DNA of 64,000 nt from CBFHWU01 sp965659665 (GCA_965659665.1 CBFHWU010000027.1:62001-126000); one strand, 5' to 3'. Counted from the first letter of the stretch, positions 27,906-37,522 are shown. The notes: generated by a model from the sequence alone, not told the origin. Program-made: numbers and translations.

Positions 27906-29416
27906 GTATTTAGTTCTATGAGTTCATCCAAAAGATCTCTAGTATTGGACAAACGAGGTACCTTGTGTTGTCCTCCAATTTTTTTCTTACTCTTAAGCCA
28001 TTTATAAAATAAACCTTCCTGAGCAATATGAAGCTTTAGGGGAAGTAAGGTTATATTATTTTTGCGTTTAGCTTCATAGTCAGAATTTAATGTTTGAAGA
28101 TTGTTATCCAAATCCTTAGCAAAATCATCTAAATCTTTAGGAGGAGTTTTAAACTCAACCATCCATTCATGCCCTCCTTTATTTGAATCCTTCATAAAAA
28201 TAGGACCAGCAGTAAAATCTACTATATTGAGATTGTGTTTCAAGCAAACTTCTGATAAAGCTCGTTCAGCGTTTTCAATCATTAGCTCTTCGCCAAACAC
28301 ATTAATAAAATTTTTGGTTCTTCCTGTAATTTTGAATCGATAGGGGTGAGAAGATGTGAAACGAATGGTGTCTCCGATATTATAGCGCCATAGCCCTGCA
28401 TTGGTGGTGATAAGTACTGCATAATTTTGATGGAGCATTATTTCCCACAAGGGAATGACTTTTTCTTGGGGAGTCCCAAAAGTATCCATTGGAATAAATT
28501 CATAAAACACCCCATAATCTAACATCAACATCATTTCATTGGAATTGTTTTGATCTTGAATTCCAAAAAATCCTTCGGAAGCATTATAAATTTCATAATA
28601 ATTAAATGTGCTGGAGGGTAATAATTTTTGGTACTCATTTTTGTAAGGTTCAAAATTCACCCCTCCATGAAAATAGACTTCCAAATTAGGCCAATGAGAT
28701 AAAATATTTGGGGCATTAGTTTTTTCATGAACATGTTGTAATAGCACCAACATCCATGAAGGAACACCAGTTAGGCTAGTGACATCTTTGTGCAATGATT
28801 CTTGAACGATAGCTTGAATTTTAGATTCCCATTCACTCATCAACGAAACTCGCTGGCTTGGAGTACTTGCTAGTTCAGCCCAAAAGGGCATATTCTCGAT
28901 AAGAATCGCGGATAAATCTCCAAAATAGGAATTGTTGTCTTCATATAAAGCATGGCTTCCTCCTAATCGCAAACCTTTTCCAGACAATAATTTTGAATTG
29001 GGATTGTTGTTTAGGTATAAACTTAACATATCCTTGCCTCCTTTGTAATGACAATCTTCTAAAGATTCGTTTGAGATGGGAATGAATTTACTTTTGGCAT
29101 TGCTTGTTCCACTTGATTTAGCAAACCATCTTATGGGACTGTGCCAAAAAATATTTTGTTCCCCTTTTCGTGTTCTATCAATTAGGGGAGCAATATCTTC
29201 GTAAGTACAGACAGGTACTTGTTCCGAAAAACCTTTATAACTATTGATGGCTTTAAAGCCATATTTTTTTCCTAACTCTGTATTTCTTGCCTGATGGACA
29301 AGTTTTAATAAGAGTTCTTGTTGAACCTCGTTGGGATATTTGACAAATAGTTCGATTTGATGCACTCGTTTTTTTAAAAACCATGTAATAAAAGAATGAA
29401 TGAAATGTATGGGCAT
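27902..29416 (-). CDS. GH3 auxin-responsive promoter-like acyl-adenylating protein
   Basis: The 504-residue protein contains the ATP-binding FAKSSGTSNAKSKFIPIS near 112-129, the YNASEGFFG block and the hinge-like RFKITGRTKNFINVFGEE. These are the adenylation motifs of the GH3 superfamily. Plant members conjugate amino acids to auxin or jasmonate; the bacterial substrate is unknown. In Flavobacteriia the family is near universal and often sits beside the DUF2797 gene, as here (divergently transcribed, 43 bases apart). Confidence 0.88.
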   Translation of the reverse strand: MPIHFIHSFITWFLKKRVHQIELFVKYPNEVQQELLLKLVHQARNTELGKKYGFKAINSYKGFSEQVPVCTYEDIAPLIDRTRKGEQNIFWHSPIRWFAKSSGTSNAKSKFIPISNESLEDCHYKGGKDMLSLYLNNNPNSKLLSGKGLRLGGSHALYEDNNSYFGDLSAILIENMPFWAELASTPSQRVSLMSEWESKIQAIVQESLHKDVTSLTGVPSWMLVLLQHVHEKTNAPNILSHWPNLEVYFHGGVNFEPYKNEYQKLLPSSTFNYYEIYNASEGFFGIQDQNNSNEMMLMLDYGVFYEFIPMDTFGTPQEKVIPLWEIMLHQNYAVLITTNAGLWRYNIGDTIRFTSSHPYRFKITGRTKNFINVFGEELMIENAERALSEVCLKHNLNIVDFTAGPIFMKDSNKGGHEWMVEFKTPPKDLDDFAKDLDNNLQTLNSDYEAKRKNNITLLPLKLHIAQEGLFYKWLKSKKKIGGQHKVPRLSNTRDLLDELIELNT

Positions 29417-29459
29417 AAATTAGGTATATTTAACATTCAATAATACCAAAAATTTAGTT

Positions 29460-30251
29460 ATGTTTCAAGGAGTTTTTATGAAGATGCAAACCCATGTAGA
29501 TAATGTTGTTCAATACTTCTTAAATTTAGAATCAGGATTTATTCATATTAACCAATTAGTGCATAAAAAAATAAGACTTACATTTTTGGGATTTCAATGT
29601 TTACATTGTCAAATAGACCGTCCAATTTTTAGACAGGGTTTATGTAAATCGTGTTTTTTTGAATCCCCTACGGCAGGCGATTGGATTATGCGTCCCGAAT
29701 TAAGTAAAGCTCATTTGGGAATTGAGGATAGAGATTTAGAATTTGAAAAAAAAGTCCAACTCCAACCCCACGTGGTATATCTGGCCGTTTCGAGCGATCT
29801 AAAAGTAGGAGTTACAAGAAAATCTCAACTTCCTACACGATGGATTGATCAAGGGGCTCATTTAGCCTTGCCTATTGTAGAGGTTCCAAATCGATACTTG
29901 GCGGGAATTACTGAAGTCGCTTTGAAAGAACACTATAACGATAAAACAAATTGGCGCAAAATGCTTCAAAATAAAGGAAAAAAAATAGACTTAGTTAACG
30001 AAAGAAACAAAGCTTTAGCCTTTATTCCTAAGCAAGTGAAACAATACATCTCATCCGATACCACTCCTTTTATGATCAAATACCCTGTCGAATCTTTTCC
30101 TCAAAAAGTTCAAAGCCTAAATCTGCAAAAAACACCCCTATACGAAGGGGTATTAAAAGGGATTAAAGGCCAATATTTGATTTTTGATGATCAGACCGTT
30201 TGTAATGTTCGCGGAAATGAGGGTTTGGTCGTTAAAGTAGAATTGATTTAA
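29460..30251 (+). CDS. DUF2797 domain-containing protein
   Basis: The 263-residue protein has four cysteines in CLHCQIDRPIFRQGLCKSC, a probable zinc knuckle at about 50-70. WIMRPELSKAHLGIEDRDLE and VYLAVSSDLKVGVTRKSQLP follow; both are DUF2797 hallmarks. The latter part looks like a GIY-YIG-like nuclease fold (VYLA...KVGVTR), an inference from pattern. The function is unknown. It is divergent from the GH3 gene and converges with the serine hydrolase. Confidence 0.85.
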   Translation: MFQGVFMKMQTHVDNVVQYFLNLESGFIHINQLVHKKIRLTFLGFQCLHCQIDRPIFRQGLCKSCFFESPTAGDWIMRPELSKAHLGIEDRDLEFEKKVQLQPHVVYLAVSSDLKVGVTRKSQLPTRWIDQGAHLALPIVEVPNRYLAGITEVALKEHYNDKTNWRKMLQNKGKKIDLVNERNKALAFIPKQVKQYISSDTTPFMIKYPVESFPQKVQSLNLQKTPLYEGVLKGIKGQYLIFDDQTVCNVRGNEGLVVKVELI

Positions 30252-31480
30252 TCAATTAAGGCATTATAAACTCCTTTACTCAAAAAAATGGGAAACTCTT
30301 GAGAATAAGGCATGCGTTGGGTCATCAATAAGGCAATTAAACTTTCTTTTGGATCTATAAAAAACTGAGTGTTAAAATAACCTCCCCAACGAAGTTGACC
30401 TGTACGTGCATCCCCTTTACTGAGCTCTTCATTCGTTACGATTCCAAAACCTAAACCAAAACCAACTCCAGATTGATTAAACATGTCCCCAACATGGTTT
30501 TGCTTCATCAAACGAACAGTTTTTTTCTTCAATATTCTTTTACCATTAAGAACACCTTCATTTAAAATCATCTGACAAAAACTCAAATAATCTTGAGCCG
30601 TTGAAAATAACCCATGCGTACCTCCATAAATTGTGTTTCCGTTGGTTGGCACTTGATCAGCACTGGTGATTAGTTCTTTTTTTTTGTTGTATTGATGAAG
30701 CGCCATTACACGTTTAGATTGATTTTCTGACAGATTGTACCCCGTATCATTCATTTGAAGAGGCTCAAAAATATTCTTCTTTAAATAGGCGGGTATACTC
30801 ATTTTAGACACGCGCTGAAGTATCAAAGCCAAAAAATCAGGGGAGGCACTGTAATAAAACTGTTTGCCAGGCTGTCCAATTAGAGGGGTTTTCAACAAAA
30901 CATGAATTCTGCTTTCCAAATTTTTGTGAGCGTCGTAATCCAATGTTGTATTATACATTTTTTTAAACAACTCACGATCTAGCTTGCTGTTTCCCAATCC
31001 GTGTGAAAACCCCGAAGTGTGCGATAATAATTGCGTAATAGTGATCGAAGAATTCAAGGAAACTGTTGGGCTGTCATATCCCTTATCGACCTCTAATGCT
31101 ACTCTGAGTTGTTTGGCTTCAGGGATATATTTTTCAAGAGGGTCATCAAGGTTGATTTTACCTTTTTCGACCAACTGCATAATAGCGACGCTGATGATAG
31201 GCTTTGTCATAGACTGAATGTAGTAAATACTATTGCGCTCTAAAGAATCGTTGTTTTTTTGATTGCTTAATCCAAATGTTTTGTGCCAAACGGTTTCATC
31301 ATTTCGATGGATGAGCACTTCAGCACCTACCATACGGTCTTGCTCGATGTAGGTTTCAATTTTTTTGGAAAATTCATCCAGTTTCTCCAATGAAAACCCT
31401 TGCACCGAATTGAGTTGCGAAAAACAAAAGGAGGTAAATAAGAATTGAAAAATGAATATGTGTCCTATCCTCACGTCCAA
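30248..31480 (-). CDS. Exported serine hydrolase (beta-lactamase/class C-like family)
   Basis: The 410-residue protein has an N-terminal signal (about 1-22). The S-x-x-K motif is in YYIQSMTKPIISVAIMQL and a Y-S-A tyrosine motif is in FYYSASPDFLALIL. Sequence TQLLSHTSGFSHG is the usual family marker. The C-terminus has WGGYFNTQFFIDPKESLIALL in place of an HTG-type triad. Members act as esterases, peptidases or penicillin-interacting proteins; nothing here identifies the substrate. It is five bases from the upstream transporter gene. Confidence 0.87.
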   Translation of the reverse strand: MDVRIGHIFIFQFLFTSFCFSQLNSVQGFSLEKLDEFSKKIETYIEQDRMVGAEVLIHRNDETVWHKTFGLSNQKNNDSLERNSIYYIQSMTKPIISVAIMQLVEKGKINLDDPLEKYIPEAKQLRVALEVDKGYDSPTVSLNSSITITQLLSHTSGFSHGLGNSKLDRELFKKMYNTTLDYDAHKNLESRIHVLLKTPLIGQPGKQFYYSASPDFLALILQRVSKMSIPAYLKKNIFEPLQMNDTGYNLSENQSKRVMALHQYNKKKELITSADQVPTNGNTIYGGTHGLFSTAQDYLSFCQMILNEGVLNGKRILKKKTVRLMKQNHVGDMFNQSGVGFGLGFGIVTNEELSKGDARTGQLRWGGYFNTQFFIDPKESLIALLMTQRMPYSQEFPIFLSKGVYNALID

Positions 31481-31485
31481 AAAAA

Positions 31486-32184
31486 TTAAAGTTCTAGTTC
31501 TTGATTGATTTTTAAGTTAAAATAGTTTCTAATTTGCCAAACAAAAAAATATAATAATGGCGTATCAATTAAGGCAATCATTATTTTGAAAGCAACTCCC
31601 GATATGACCAACCCAATAAAGGCATCCCAAGAGAGGACACCAAATAAGCATAACAACCCGATCACTGTGGTGGTATCTATAATTTGAGAGGAAAAAGTGG
31701 AAAAATTATTTCGTAACCAAAGCATCCGTCCTTGGGTAAGTTTTTTCCAAAAATGATATATCCGAATATCAATAAATTGCGCAAACAAATACGCCATCAT
31801 GGAAGCTAATACTGCTATAGGAGACAGAGAAAACACTTTCGAAAAAGTAGCTTCATCAATCGGTGAATCGGTTAGTGCCGGAACGGCATCAGCAACTAAA
31901 ATAATTCCCATTGAAAAAAATGACGCGAATATGCCTGCAACTACCACTCGATTTGCATTTTTTTGACCAAATATTTCGGAAATTAAATCGGTAATCAAAA
32001 AAGTAATCGGGTAGGGGAGTATCCCTACTGATAATTCAAATAATTTAAACCCAAATAATTCAATATCAATGGGATGCCAATAAAAAAATTTTTGAAAAAT
32101 AAGATTAGAAACGACTAACGATGTAATGAATAGAGCCCCCAAATACAGAAATAGTCGCTGTGCGGCTTGCTTTTTTTGATCCAA
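31486..32184 (-). CDS. Queuosine precursor transporter (YhhQ/VUT family)
   Basis: The 232-residue protein has about six membrane helices. Conserved features are LPYPITFLITDLISEIFGQK (about 56-75) and the later RNNFSTFSSQIIDT, which match the YhhQ family proposed to import preQ0/preQ1. No queuosine pathway enzyme lies near. The gene is followed by the serine hydrolase. Confidence 0.87.
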   Translation of the reverse strand: MDQKKQAAQRLFLYLGALFITSLVVSNLIFQKFFYWHPIDIELFGFKLFELSVGILPYPITFLITDLISEIFGQKNANRVVVAGIFASFFSMGIILVADAVPALTDSPIDEATFSKVFSLSPIAVLASMMAYLFAQFIDIRIYHFWKKLTQGRMLWLRNNFSTFSSQIIDTTTVIGLLCLFGVLSWDAFIGLVISGVAFKIMIALIDTPLLYFFVWQIRNYFNLKINQELEL

Positions 32185-32281
32185 TGAAATTAAATTTATT
32201 AAAATGTATAATCCAAAAATTAAATTTTTTGAATATCATTCAAATATAGTCTTTTTGAGTTTCTTTTACGATTTTTGCATG

Positions 32282-33406
32282 ATGCAATTAAGCGGGTTAT
32301 ACATCTCTCTAGGAAGTAATTTAGGGAATCGAATGGAATATCTCCAGCGAGGAATTAATGAAATTGATGCCATTATTGGCACTGTTCAACGCATAGCCCC
32401 TGTTTTTCAAACTCCTGCGTTGGGTTTTGAAGGAAATCCATTTTATAACACTTGTATTTCAGTACAAACAAAACTTCCTCCTGAACAAGTGATGCATAAA
32501 CTGCTTGAGGTTGAAGTTAAACTTGGTCGAATTCGTTCAGAAACGTATTCTAACCGCACATTGGATTTGGATCTCTTGATGTATGATGATCACATTTTGG
32601 ACAGCAGCCTTTTGCAACTCCCACATCCAAGAATGGAGCTTCGAAGATTCGTTTTGGAGCCTTTGAAGGCTATCGCTCCAAGCAAAATACATCCTGTATT
32701 ACAACGGACTATACATCAATTAGTTGAACAATGTACAGATGCATCTGAAATTCAACCAATTGATCTTTCATTAAAACACCCCCTTTTGATTTTTATGTCT
32801 CAATATCACAATATCACAATTGAAGGAAATATTGGCATAGGAAAAACTTCTTTAGTCAAAAAGCTAGCCAAAGACATGGAGGCCAAATTGATTTTAGAGC
32901 GATTTGCGGACAATCCTTTTTTATCAAAATTTTATCAAAACCCCAAGCGTTATTCATTTCCGCTTGAAATGTCATTTTTGGCTGATAGGTTTAAACAGCT
33001 CAAAGAAAACCGAGCTCAATTGGCTTTGTTTTCAAGTGGAGTAATTACTGATTATAACAGCTATAAATCTTTAATTTTTGCTCAAAACACATTAGAAGAA
33101 GACGAATTTAAGTTATATCGTTCGTTGTTTTTTATTATGTTTAACGAGTTACCAGTACCTGATTTGTATGTGTACTTACACGCATCTCCAGCTCATTTAA
33201 TGAATCAAATAAAAAAAAGAGGAAGGGATTATGAACGTAAAATCGAGGTTACTTATCTTGAAAAAATTGCACAAGGATATCGAAGTTTTATTCATTCTCA
33301 TCCGAAATGGAATATTATTACGGTGGACTGTGAAGACTTAGATTTTGTAGAAAATACAGCTGATTATTGGACTTTATTAAGAAGAATTAAGGACGCAGCA
33401 TCTTAA
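32282..33406 (+). CDS. folK: FolK (HPPK) fused to a deoxynucleoside kinase
   Basis: I chose ATG 32282 (a second ATG at 32279 precedes it), giving 374 residues. Residues 1-160 are HPPK: YISLGSNLGNRMEYLQ, NPFYN, and NRTLDLDLLMYDD (RxxDLDLL signature) with LPHPRMELRRFVLEPL. From about 178 a deoxynucleoside-kinase domain follows, with P-loop EGNIGIGKTSL, an ERF motif, LEMSFLADRF and KKRGRDYERKIE (LID arginines). One makes the 7,8-dihydropterin diphosphate for folate; the other phosphorylates deoxynucleosides. The fusion occurs in Bacteroidota, as far as I recall. It converges with and overlaps the methyltransferase gene by 20 bases. Confidence 0.92.
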   Translation: MQLSGLYISLGSNLGNRMEYLQRGINEIDAIIGTVQRIAPVFQTPALGFEGNPFYNTCISVQTKLPPEQVMHKLLEVEVKLGRIRSETYSNRTLDLDLLMYDDHILDSSLLQLPHPRMELRRFVLEPLKAIAPSKIHPVLQRTIHQLVEQCTDASEIQPIDLSLKHPLLIFMSQYHNITIEGNIGIGKTSLVKKLAKDMEAKLILERFADNPFLSKFYQNPKRYSFPLEMSFLADRFKQLKENRAQLALFSSGVITDYNSYKSLIFAQNTLEEDEFKLYRSLFFIMFNELPVPDLYVYLHASPAHLMNQIKKRGRDYERKIEVTYLEKIAQGYRSFIHSHPKWNIITVDCEDLDFVENTADYWTLLRRIKDAAS

Positions 33407-33917
33407 AAAAGGTCCAGCAAACAATTCCAACACTAACCGAAATATTTAAGGAGTGTTTAGTTCCTATTTGAGGAATTTCAATCACGGAGTTACTTTGCGA
33501 TACGACTTCTTGATGTACTCCTTTAACTTCGTTCCCAAAAACCAAGGCATGGGTTTTTGAGACATCTATTTCAGCGTTGTCCAACAGAACAGCTCCTTCT
33601 GCTTGTTCAATAGCGTGAACAATTATTCCTTTTTTTTGTAATGTGTCAATAGCATCGACCACTGATGAAGCATATTGCCATGATACGGTGTCAGTGGCCC
33701 CTAGAGCTGTCTTGTGTATATCTTTGTGAGGAGGTGTAGCCGTTATACCACACAAAATAATTTCTTCAATCAAGAAAGCGTCTGCCGTTCGAAAAACCGA
33801 TCCGATATTGTGGAGACTTCTTACATCATCTAAAATGATGATGATTGGAGTTTTAGTCGCTTTCTTAAATTCAACCACCCCTTTGCGGTTGAGTTCATGG
33901 TTACTTAATTTTCGCAT
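33387..33917 (-). CDS. TrmH/SpoU-family RNA 2'-O-methyltransferase
   Basis: ATG 33917 gives 176 residues beginning MRKLSNHELNRK; a longer start would cover the promoter. Motif 1 is SLHNIGSVFRTADAF, motif 2 is ALVFGNEVKGV and motif 3 is IEIPQIGTKHSLNISVSVGI, the knotted SPOUT SAM-binding region. The target RNA cannot be told from sequence. The 3' end overlaps the folK fusion. Confidence 0.9.
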   Translation of the reverse strand: MRKLSNHELNRKGVVEFKKATKTPIIIILDDVRSLHNIGSVFRTADAFLIEEIILCGITATPPHKDIHKTALGATDTVSWQYASSVVDAIDTLQKKGIIVHAIEQAEGAVLLDNAEIDVSKTHALVFGNEVKGVHQEVVSQSNSVIEIPQIGTKHSLNISVSVGIVCWTFFKMLRP

Positions 33918-33921
33918 CTTA

Positions 33922-33950
33922 CAAAAATAATCAAAAGGCTTTTTTAGCAA
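33922..33950 (-). promoter_or_regulatory. Promoter of the TrmH-type gene, nearly leaderless
   Basis: On the minus strand TTG (33950-33948), an 18-base spacer and TATTTTTG (33929-33922) precede the ATG by four bases. The transcript would start at or next to the start codon. Confidence 0.6.
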
Positions 33951-33985
33951 ATAAGTGTATTTTAGCAGGACTTTAACCTATTTTG

Positions 33986-36574
33986 ATGTCAAAAAAAGAA
34001 ACGCCATTAATGAAGCAATACAATCAAATTAAAGGGAAATACCCTGATGCATTGTTGTTGTTTAGGGTGGGAGACTTTTATGAGACTTTTGGAAAAGATG
34101 CTGTTCGAACGGCCAAAATATTAGGAATTATTTTGACCAAACGAGGTGCGGGAAGTAGCAGCGAAACAGAGTTAGCTGGCTTTCCTCATCATGCGCTTCC
34201 GACCTATTTGCCAAAGTTGGTTCGAGCGGGTGAACGAGTGGCCATTTGTGATCAATTAGAAGATCCAAAAATGACTAAAACCATCGTCAAGAGAGGAGTC
34301 ACCGAGCTGATTACCCCCGGAGTAGCACTAACTGATGGGGTCTTAGAAGAAAAGTCAAATAATTTTTTGGCTTCTATTCATATTGGGCAAAAACATCACG
34401 GCTTAGCTATTTTGGATATCTCAACGGGAGAGTTTCAACTCACTGAAGGATTACCACATGAAATTGCTACCCTTTTACAACAGTTAGAGGCGAAAGAAAT
34501 TTTGGTTGCCAAACCGAACAAAAAAAGAATTAAAGACACCTATTCGGGGGAATATCCTTTTTATTTTTTAGAGGATTGGGTGTATCAATTGGATTTTGCC
34601 TTAGAAAAACTTCAATTTCATTTTGGGACCACTTCATTAAAAGGGTTTGGGGTTTCTGACTTACATCAGGGAATATGTGCTGCAGGAGCTATATTTTATT
34701 ATTTATCTGAAACCGAACACGCTCGTTTAAGTCATATTACTCAAATCAAACGTATTGGATTTGAAGGGAATATTTGGATGGATCGGTTTACGATTCGTAA
34801 TCTTGAACTTATTGCTTCCAATGCCCCTCAGGCAGTTCCTCTGATCGATGTCATTGATTATACGCATTCACCTATGGGTGGGCGTATGCTCAAGCGCTGG
34901 ATAACAGCCCCGTTATCGGACAAAAAAGCCATTGAAAAACGATTAAATCAAGTTTCTTTTTTAAGAGAACACCCTGCGATATTGGATCAAATTCAAACCC
35001 AAATCAAGGCGATGGGTGACCTTGAACGTTTAGTCGCTAAGGTTGCTACGTCCAAAGTGAGTCCAAGAGAGTTAAATCAACTCAAAGACTCGCTTCTTGC
35101 CGTGGCTCAACTTCGTCAAACTCTCCAAACAACGAAAGCATACGAGTGGATCTATATGGTTGACTCATTTGATCCCTGTGATGATTTGACACAAAACATT
35201 AGCAATACTCTAAAACCCGATGCGCCTGTAAATATGGCCAAAGGGGAGAGTATAGCCGAAGGAGTTTCGGAAGAACTCGATGAGCTACGGTCGATCGCTC
35301 AAGGGGGAAAACAATTTTTGGATGATATGCTTACGCGTGAGTCTGAACGCACTCAAATCCCTTCCTTAAAAATAGCCTTTAACAATGTATTTGGGTATTA
35401 TATTGAAGTACGAAATACACATCGAGAAAAAGTCCCTGAAGAATGGATCAGAAAACAAACTTTGGTCAATGCAGAGCGATATATTACGGAAGAACTTAAA
35501 GCATACGAAACCAAAATTTTAGGTGCTGAAGAAAAGATAGCTGTTTTGGAGCAACAGCTATTTGCCGCACTGATTCAAGAGGTATTTCCCTATATTAAAA
35601 AAATTCAGCAAAATTCGTTTTTGGTTGCCGAATTGGATGGTTTGGCTGGCTTTGCTACCTTGGCTGAACGAAATCAGTATCATCGTCCAGAGTTGGTGGA
35701 TCAGCCTGTATTGTCGATCAAACAAGGGCGGCATCCTGTAATAGAACAGCAACTCCCCTTGGATAAACCTTATATTCCTAATGATGTAGAATTAGATCGA
35801 GCTACTCAACAAATTATCATGATCACCGGGCCTAATATGTCGGGTAAATCGGCTATTTTACGACAAACAGCCTTGATTGTATTAATGGCTCAAATGGGAA
35901 GTTTTGTCCCAGCAGAACACGTCCAAATGGGAGTAGTCGACAAGCTGTTTACTCGTGTAGGAGCTAGTGATAATATTTCGATGGGAGAGTCCACTTTTAT
36001 GGTCGAAATGAACGAAACGGCTGCGATTTTGAATAATGTTTCGGAGCGGAGTTTGATTTTACTGGACGAAATAGGACGAGGAACGAGTACTTATGATGGG
36101 ATTTCGATTGCTTGGGCTATAGCCGAGTTTTTACATCTGCACCCTGCTCAACCCAAAACTTTGTTTGCCACCCATTATCACGAACTCAATCGAATGACCG
36201 AGCAGTTTGATCGAATCAAGAACTTTAATGTATCGGTCAAAGAACTGGAAGATGATGTGGTATTCATTCGAAAATTAGTTCCAGGGGGGAGCGCTCATAG
36301 TTTTGGAATTCATGTTGCTAAGATGGCAGGTATGCCCAAGGCTGTATTAAGCAAATCCAAACAAATGTTGAAACAGTTGGAAAGCAGCAGAGCAGATGAG
36401 CCCAAAGAAATGGTCTCTGAGGAGCCTCAACTCAGTTTTTTTCAGTTGGATGACCCTTTGTTGGAAGAGATTAGAGATCAAATTTTATCGACCGATATTG
36501 ATACCTTAACTCCTGTGGAGGCTTTAATGAAACTCAATGCCATCAAACGAATGCTTCAAAAGAAAGGCAGTTAA
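33986..36574 (+). CDS. mutS: DNA mismatch repair protein MutS
   Basis: I chose ATG 33986 (TTG 33983 precedes), giving 862 residues. The mismatch-recognition Phe-x-Glu is in FRVGDFYETFG (about 27-37). The ATPase domain has Walker A TGPNMSGKSAILRQT, Walker B LILLDEIGRGTSTYDG and FATHYHEL. The C-terminal acidic region and a KNAIKRM-type tail are usual. It recognises mismatches with MutL in the cytoplasm. A tRNA promoter follows eight bases after the stop. Confidence 0.97.
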   Translation: MSKKETPLMKQYNQIKGKYPDALLLFRVGDFYETFGKDAVRTAKILGIILTKRGAGSSSETELAGFPHHALPTYLPKLVRAGERVAICDQLEDPKMTKTIVKRGVTELITPGVALTDGVLEEKSNNFLASIHIGQKHHGLAILDISTGEFQLTEGLPHEIATLLQQLEAKEILVAKPNKKRIKDTYSGEYPFYFLEDWVYQLDFALEKLQFHFGTTSLKGFGVSDLHQGICAAGAIFYYLSETEHARLSHITQIKRIGFEGNIWMDRFTIRNLELIASNAPQAVPLIDVIDYTHSPMGGRMLKRWITAPLSDKKAIEKRLNQVSFLREHPAILDQIQTQIKAMGDLERLVAKVATSKVSPRELNQLKDSLLAVAQLRQTLQTTKAYEWIYMVDSFDPCDDLTQNISNTLKPDAPVNMAKGESIAEGVSEELDELRSIAQGGKQFLDDMLTRESERTQIPSLKIAFNNVFGYYIEVRNTHREKVPEEWIRKQTLVNAERYITEELKAYETKILGAEEKIAVLEQQLFAALIQEVFPYIKKIQQNSFLVAELDGLAGFATLAERNQYHRPELVDQPVLSIKQGRHPVIEQQLPLDKPYIPNDVELDRATQQIIMITGPNMSGKSAILRQTALIVLMAQMGSFVPAEHVQMGVVDKLFTRVGASDNISMGESTFMVEMNETAAILNNVSERSLILLDEIGRGTSTYDGISIAWAIAEFLHLHPAQPKTLFATHYHELNRMTEQFDRIKNFNVSVKELEDDVVFIRKLVPGGSAHSFGIHVAKMAGMPKAVLSKSKQMLKQLESSRADEPKEMVSEEPQLSFFQLDDPLLEEIRDQILSTDIDTLTPVEALMKLNAIKRMLQKKGS

Positions 36575-36581
36575 ATTTTAC

Positions 36582-36613
36582 TTGCCGTTTTTTGGAATTT
36601 TATAGTACATTTG
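36582..36613 (+). promoter_or_regulatory. Promoter of the tRNA-Gly-tRNA-Leu unit
   Basis: TTG at 36582-36584, a 21-base spacer and TACATTTG at 36606-36613 fit the consensus. It ends ten bases before the mature tRNA-Gly. Confidence 0.7.
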
Positions 36614-36623
36614 CATCCCATAT

Positions 36624-36695
36624 GCGAAAGTAGCTCAGGGGTAGAGCATCACCTTGCCAAGGTGAGGGTCGCGGGTTCAAATCCCGTCTTTCGCT
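36624..36695 (+). tRNA. tRNA-Gly (anticodon GCC)
   Basis: The cloverleaf has acceptor GCGAAAG / CTTTCGC, D-arm GCTC..GAGC, anticodon stem TCACC/GGTGA with loop TTGCCAA (anticodon GCC at 36656-36658), and a T-arm with GTTCAAAT. The discriminator is T and CCA follows at 36696-36698. Confidence 0.95.
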
Positions 36696-36719
36696 CCATC
36701 AGCACTTTTATGTGTACGC

Positions 36720-36805
36720 GCTCGAGTGGTGGAATTGGTAGACACGTTGGACTTAAAATCCAATGAGCAGTAATGTTCGTGCGGGTTCAAGTCCCGCCTC
36801 GAGTA
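36720..36805 (+). tRNA. tRNA-Leu (anticodon TAA)
   Basis: The acceptor GCTCGAG pairs with CTCGAGT with a G-T first pair. The anticodon stem-loop is TTGGA CTTAAAA TCCAA with TAA at 36754-36756. A long variable arm (TGAGCAGTAATGTTCG) marks a class II tRNA. T-arm GCGGG TTCAAGT CCCGC. CCA is not encoded. It is 24 bases after tRNA-Gly and marks the left edge of the accessory region. Confidence 0.95.
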
Positions 36806-36809
36806 CAAT

Positions 36810-36843
36810 TATCCTCAAGAATAATAATTTATTCTTGGGGATA
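36810..36843 (+). terminator. Hairpin after tRNA-Leu, founder of a dispersed repeat
   Basis: A 15-bp stem (TATCCTCAAGAATAA / TTATTCTTGGGGATA, one T-G pair, TAAT loop) starts five bases after the tRNA. The T-run is weak. Near-copies occur at 38622-38657 and 39300-39333. Confidence 0.7.
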
Positions 36844-36941
36844 TATTATTCACAAAGAAACATAATGTAAATTTCATACTCACTAAAGTTTGGACAACTT
36901 TAATATGTTATTACTAACTGAAAAGTACAAATACCATTTCT

Positions 36942-37511
36942 TCATAATTTTTTTTTAACAAAATTACTCCTTAGCTTATTGGATTTAAAATGTCTTAAGA
37001 TACCTAAGTAAGAATTCATACTACTTAAAAACAATAGCTTTTCTGCTTTACTTGGATTTGTTGTGTTTTCTATTAGTTTATATATGGCTTCATAAAAATT
37101 ACCTTTGGTGCGCTTGCTAACATAAATTCTATTGGGTTTTATATAACCTCCAATATAACTTACTCCCTTGCTACAATGTTGTAAATAAATCTTTTTGGGA
37201 TGTAATTTTAAATGCAATTCGGTTTTTAAAAATTTGGCTGTTCTGTGGATTAAGCTTTTTAAATAGTTTTTGTTTCTGTGTACCAATACAAAATCGTCTA
37301 CATACCTACCGTAGTATCTAATCCCTAATAGGTGTTTTACAAAGTGATCTATACTACTCATATATACATTCGCAAAAATCTGACTCGTTAAGTTTCCGAT
37401 AGGTAAACCATAATCAGGTTTTGCAGCAAACAAACTTTTATCTTTTGGTCAACTATCCCAATTACTCAAGTTACCTTTTATTATAGCATTGTTTACTGGT
37501 TCATTAGTATA
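36942..37511 (-). pseudogene. Diversity-generating retroelement reverse transcriptase, 5'-truncated and with internal stop
   Basis: The open part (36942-37433) encodes the second half of a DGR-type reverse transcriptase: GLPIGNLTSQIFANVYMSSI, then YYGRYVDDFVLVHRNK with the catalytic YVDD, then LHPKKIYLQHCSKGVSYIGG. The frame continues upstream as TNEPVNNAIIKGNLSNWDS before a TGA at 37449-37451, then PKDKSLF. Above about 37511 homology stops, so the N-terminal half (RT motifs 1-3) is missing. Order and orientation relative to the target gene fit a DGR. The enzyme should be dead. A group II intron maturase is less likely because no domain X or intron boundaries are visible. Confidence 0.85.
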
Positions 37512-37522
37512 CTATATAGCTA

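Noticed and set aside
36942..37433. RT fragment as a group II intron maturase
   Set aside because: No intron 5'/3' ends or maturase domain X; motif context matches DGR RTs and the neighbours fit a DGR.
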